Assembly: GCF_019645815.1 (NCBI RefSeq)
Contig: NZ_CP080997.1
Location: 496,001 to 560,000, forward strand
Direction: 5' to 3'
Source of the DNA: Mycolicibacter heraklionensis
GTDB taxonomy: Bacteria > Actinomycetota > Actinomycetes > Mycobacteriales > Mycobacteriaceae
Length of the DNA stretch: 64,000 nucleotides
Positions within the stretch are counted from its first letter, which is position 1. The number at the start of each line of letters is the position of its first letter. Under the pieces are notes generated by a model. The model did not search any database, was not told the DNA's origin, and saw nothing but the letters and a program-made list of their open reading frames with translations. Shown here piece after piece: positions 63,678 to 64,000 of this stretch. The translations under genes and the position numbers were made by a program.

Positions 63678-64000
63678 ATGTTCCTCGGGGATTTCGCCGC
63701 GTGGCCGCCGGAGATCATCTCCGGTCAGATCCATGCCGGCCCGGGTTCGGGGTCACTGCTGGAGGCGGCCTCCGCGTGGGACCGGTTGGCCGCGGAGCTG
63801 AACTCGTCGGCGGCCGCCTATAGGGGGGTGATCGCCGGGCTGGCCGGCGAGTCGTGGCTGGGTCCATCGTCGGCGTCCATGGCGGCCGCTGTCGCGCCCT
63901 ATGTGAGCTGGATGTCGACCACGGCTGCTCAGGCGGCGCAGGCCGGGGCCGAGGCCCGGGTTGCCGCCGCGGCCTATGGGACGGTGCTTGCGGCCACGGT
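63678..64000 (+). CDS. PPE-family protein (partial, N-terminal 107 residues)
   Basis: The gene runs off the right edge. The start [20 protein letters not shown] has the Pro-Pro-Glu of the PPE domain at residues 10-12, and [12 protein letters not shown] has the WxG turn at about residue 61. The rest is the helical Ala-rich part. PPE proteins pair with PE proteins or related partners and are exported by ESX systems. AAGGAAGGAAAGAG precedes the ATG. No PE gene is immediately upstream; instead a PPE fragment is. The C-terminal class (SVP, PPW, MPTR) lies outside the window. Confidence 0.88.
   Translation, partial: MFLGDFAAWPPEIISGQIHAGPGSGSLLEAASAWDRLAAELNSSAAAYRGVIAGLAGESWLGPSSASMAAAVAPYVSWMSTTAAQAAQAGAEARVAAAAYGTVLAAT

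Overview
The window comes from a high-GC mycobacterium. Diagnostic content includes two PGRS giant proteins, a PPE gene, ESX-type substrates, mycolic-acid SAM methyltransferases, a groEL2-type chaperonin under two CIRCE operators, and many leaderless promoters. From memory, its order follows the M. tuberculosis Rv0426c-Rv0440 segment and then Rv0457c-Rv0462, with large blocks inserted or exchanged between them. The extra genes and the form of the PGRS proteins argue against the M. tuberculosis complex. An environmental or M. terrae-like species is my low-certainty guess. I found no tRNA, rRNA, CRISPR array, insertion sequence or origin.

Layout. 1-6285 is a conserved core: Rv0426c-like, xthA, GNAT, def, DUF3263, virR, sodC, a glutamate-cysteine-ligase-like enzyme and a LON-domain protein. 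6379-13286 is an accessory metabolic block: two TetR regulators with visible operators, a P450, three short-chain dehydrogenases of the mycofactocin-coupled type, a double-CMD protein and a VOC-SRPBCC fusion. It sits between the homologues of Rv0434 and Rv0435c, and a 62-bp palindrome lies at each end. 13374-20066 returns to core: CDC48-like AAA ATPase, a secreted chorismate mutase, pssA-psd, moeA2 and an SDR. 20168-25324 holds two bacterial-PH-domain membrane proteins separated by a divergent three-gene cassette that looks like ESX secretion substrates (EspC-like, WxG-DUF4185, small secreted protein).

25364-41215 contains two signal-peptide PGRS proteins (1018 and 1976 aa). Neither has a PE domain; both share a different N-terminal domain. 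Between them lie a helicase, an M24 peptidase-fold protein, groEL2, an MBL-CobU fusion and two tandem split-barrel paralogues. 41481-53417 is a mixed region: a LuxR-type ATPase regulator, a VapBC module, an aldo/keto reductase, a methyltransferase, an amidohydrolase, a VOC protein, a DinB protein, an aldehyde dehydrogenase and two membrane proteins. 53437-64000 has a prolyl oligopeptidase, aldehyde dehydrogenase plus DUF779, two small membrane proteins, three intact mycolic-acid methyltransferases, lpd, a 5'-truncated methyltransferase fused at base 63420 to a PPE 3' fragment, and the start of an intact PPE gene.

The most unusual items are the PE-less secreted PGRS proteins (one with a regular 67-residue super-repeat), the ESX-like cassette between the PH-domain genes, the family of constant-length 62/63-bp palindromes at gene 3' ends and block borders, and the methyltransferase/PPE junction. 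All homology statements are from recall of family motifs, not from searches.
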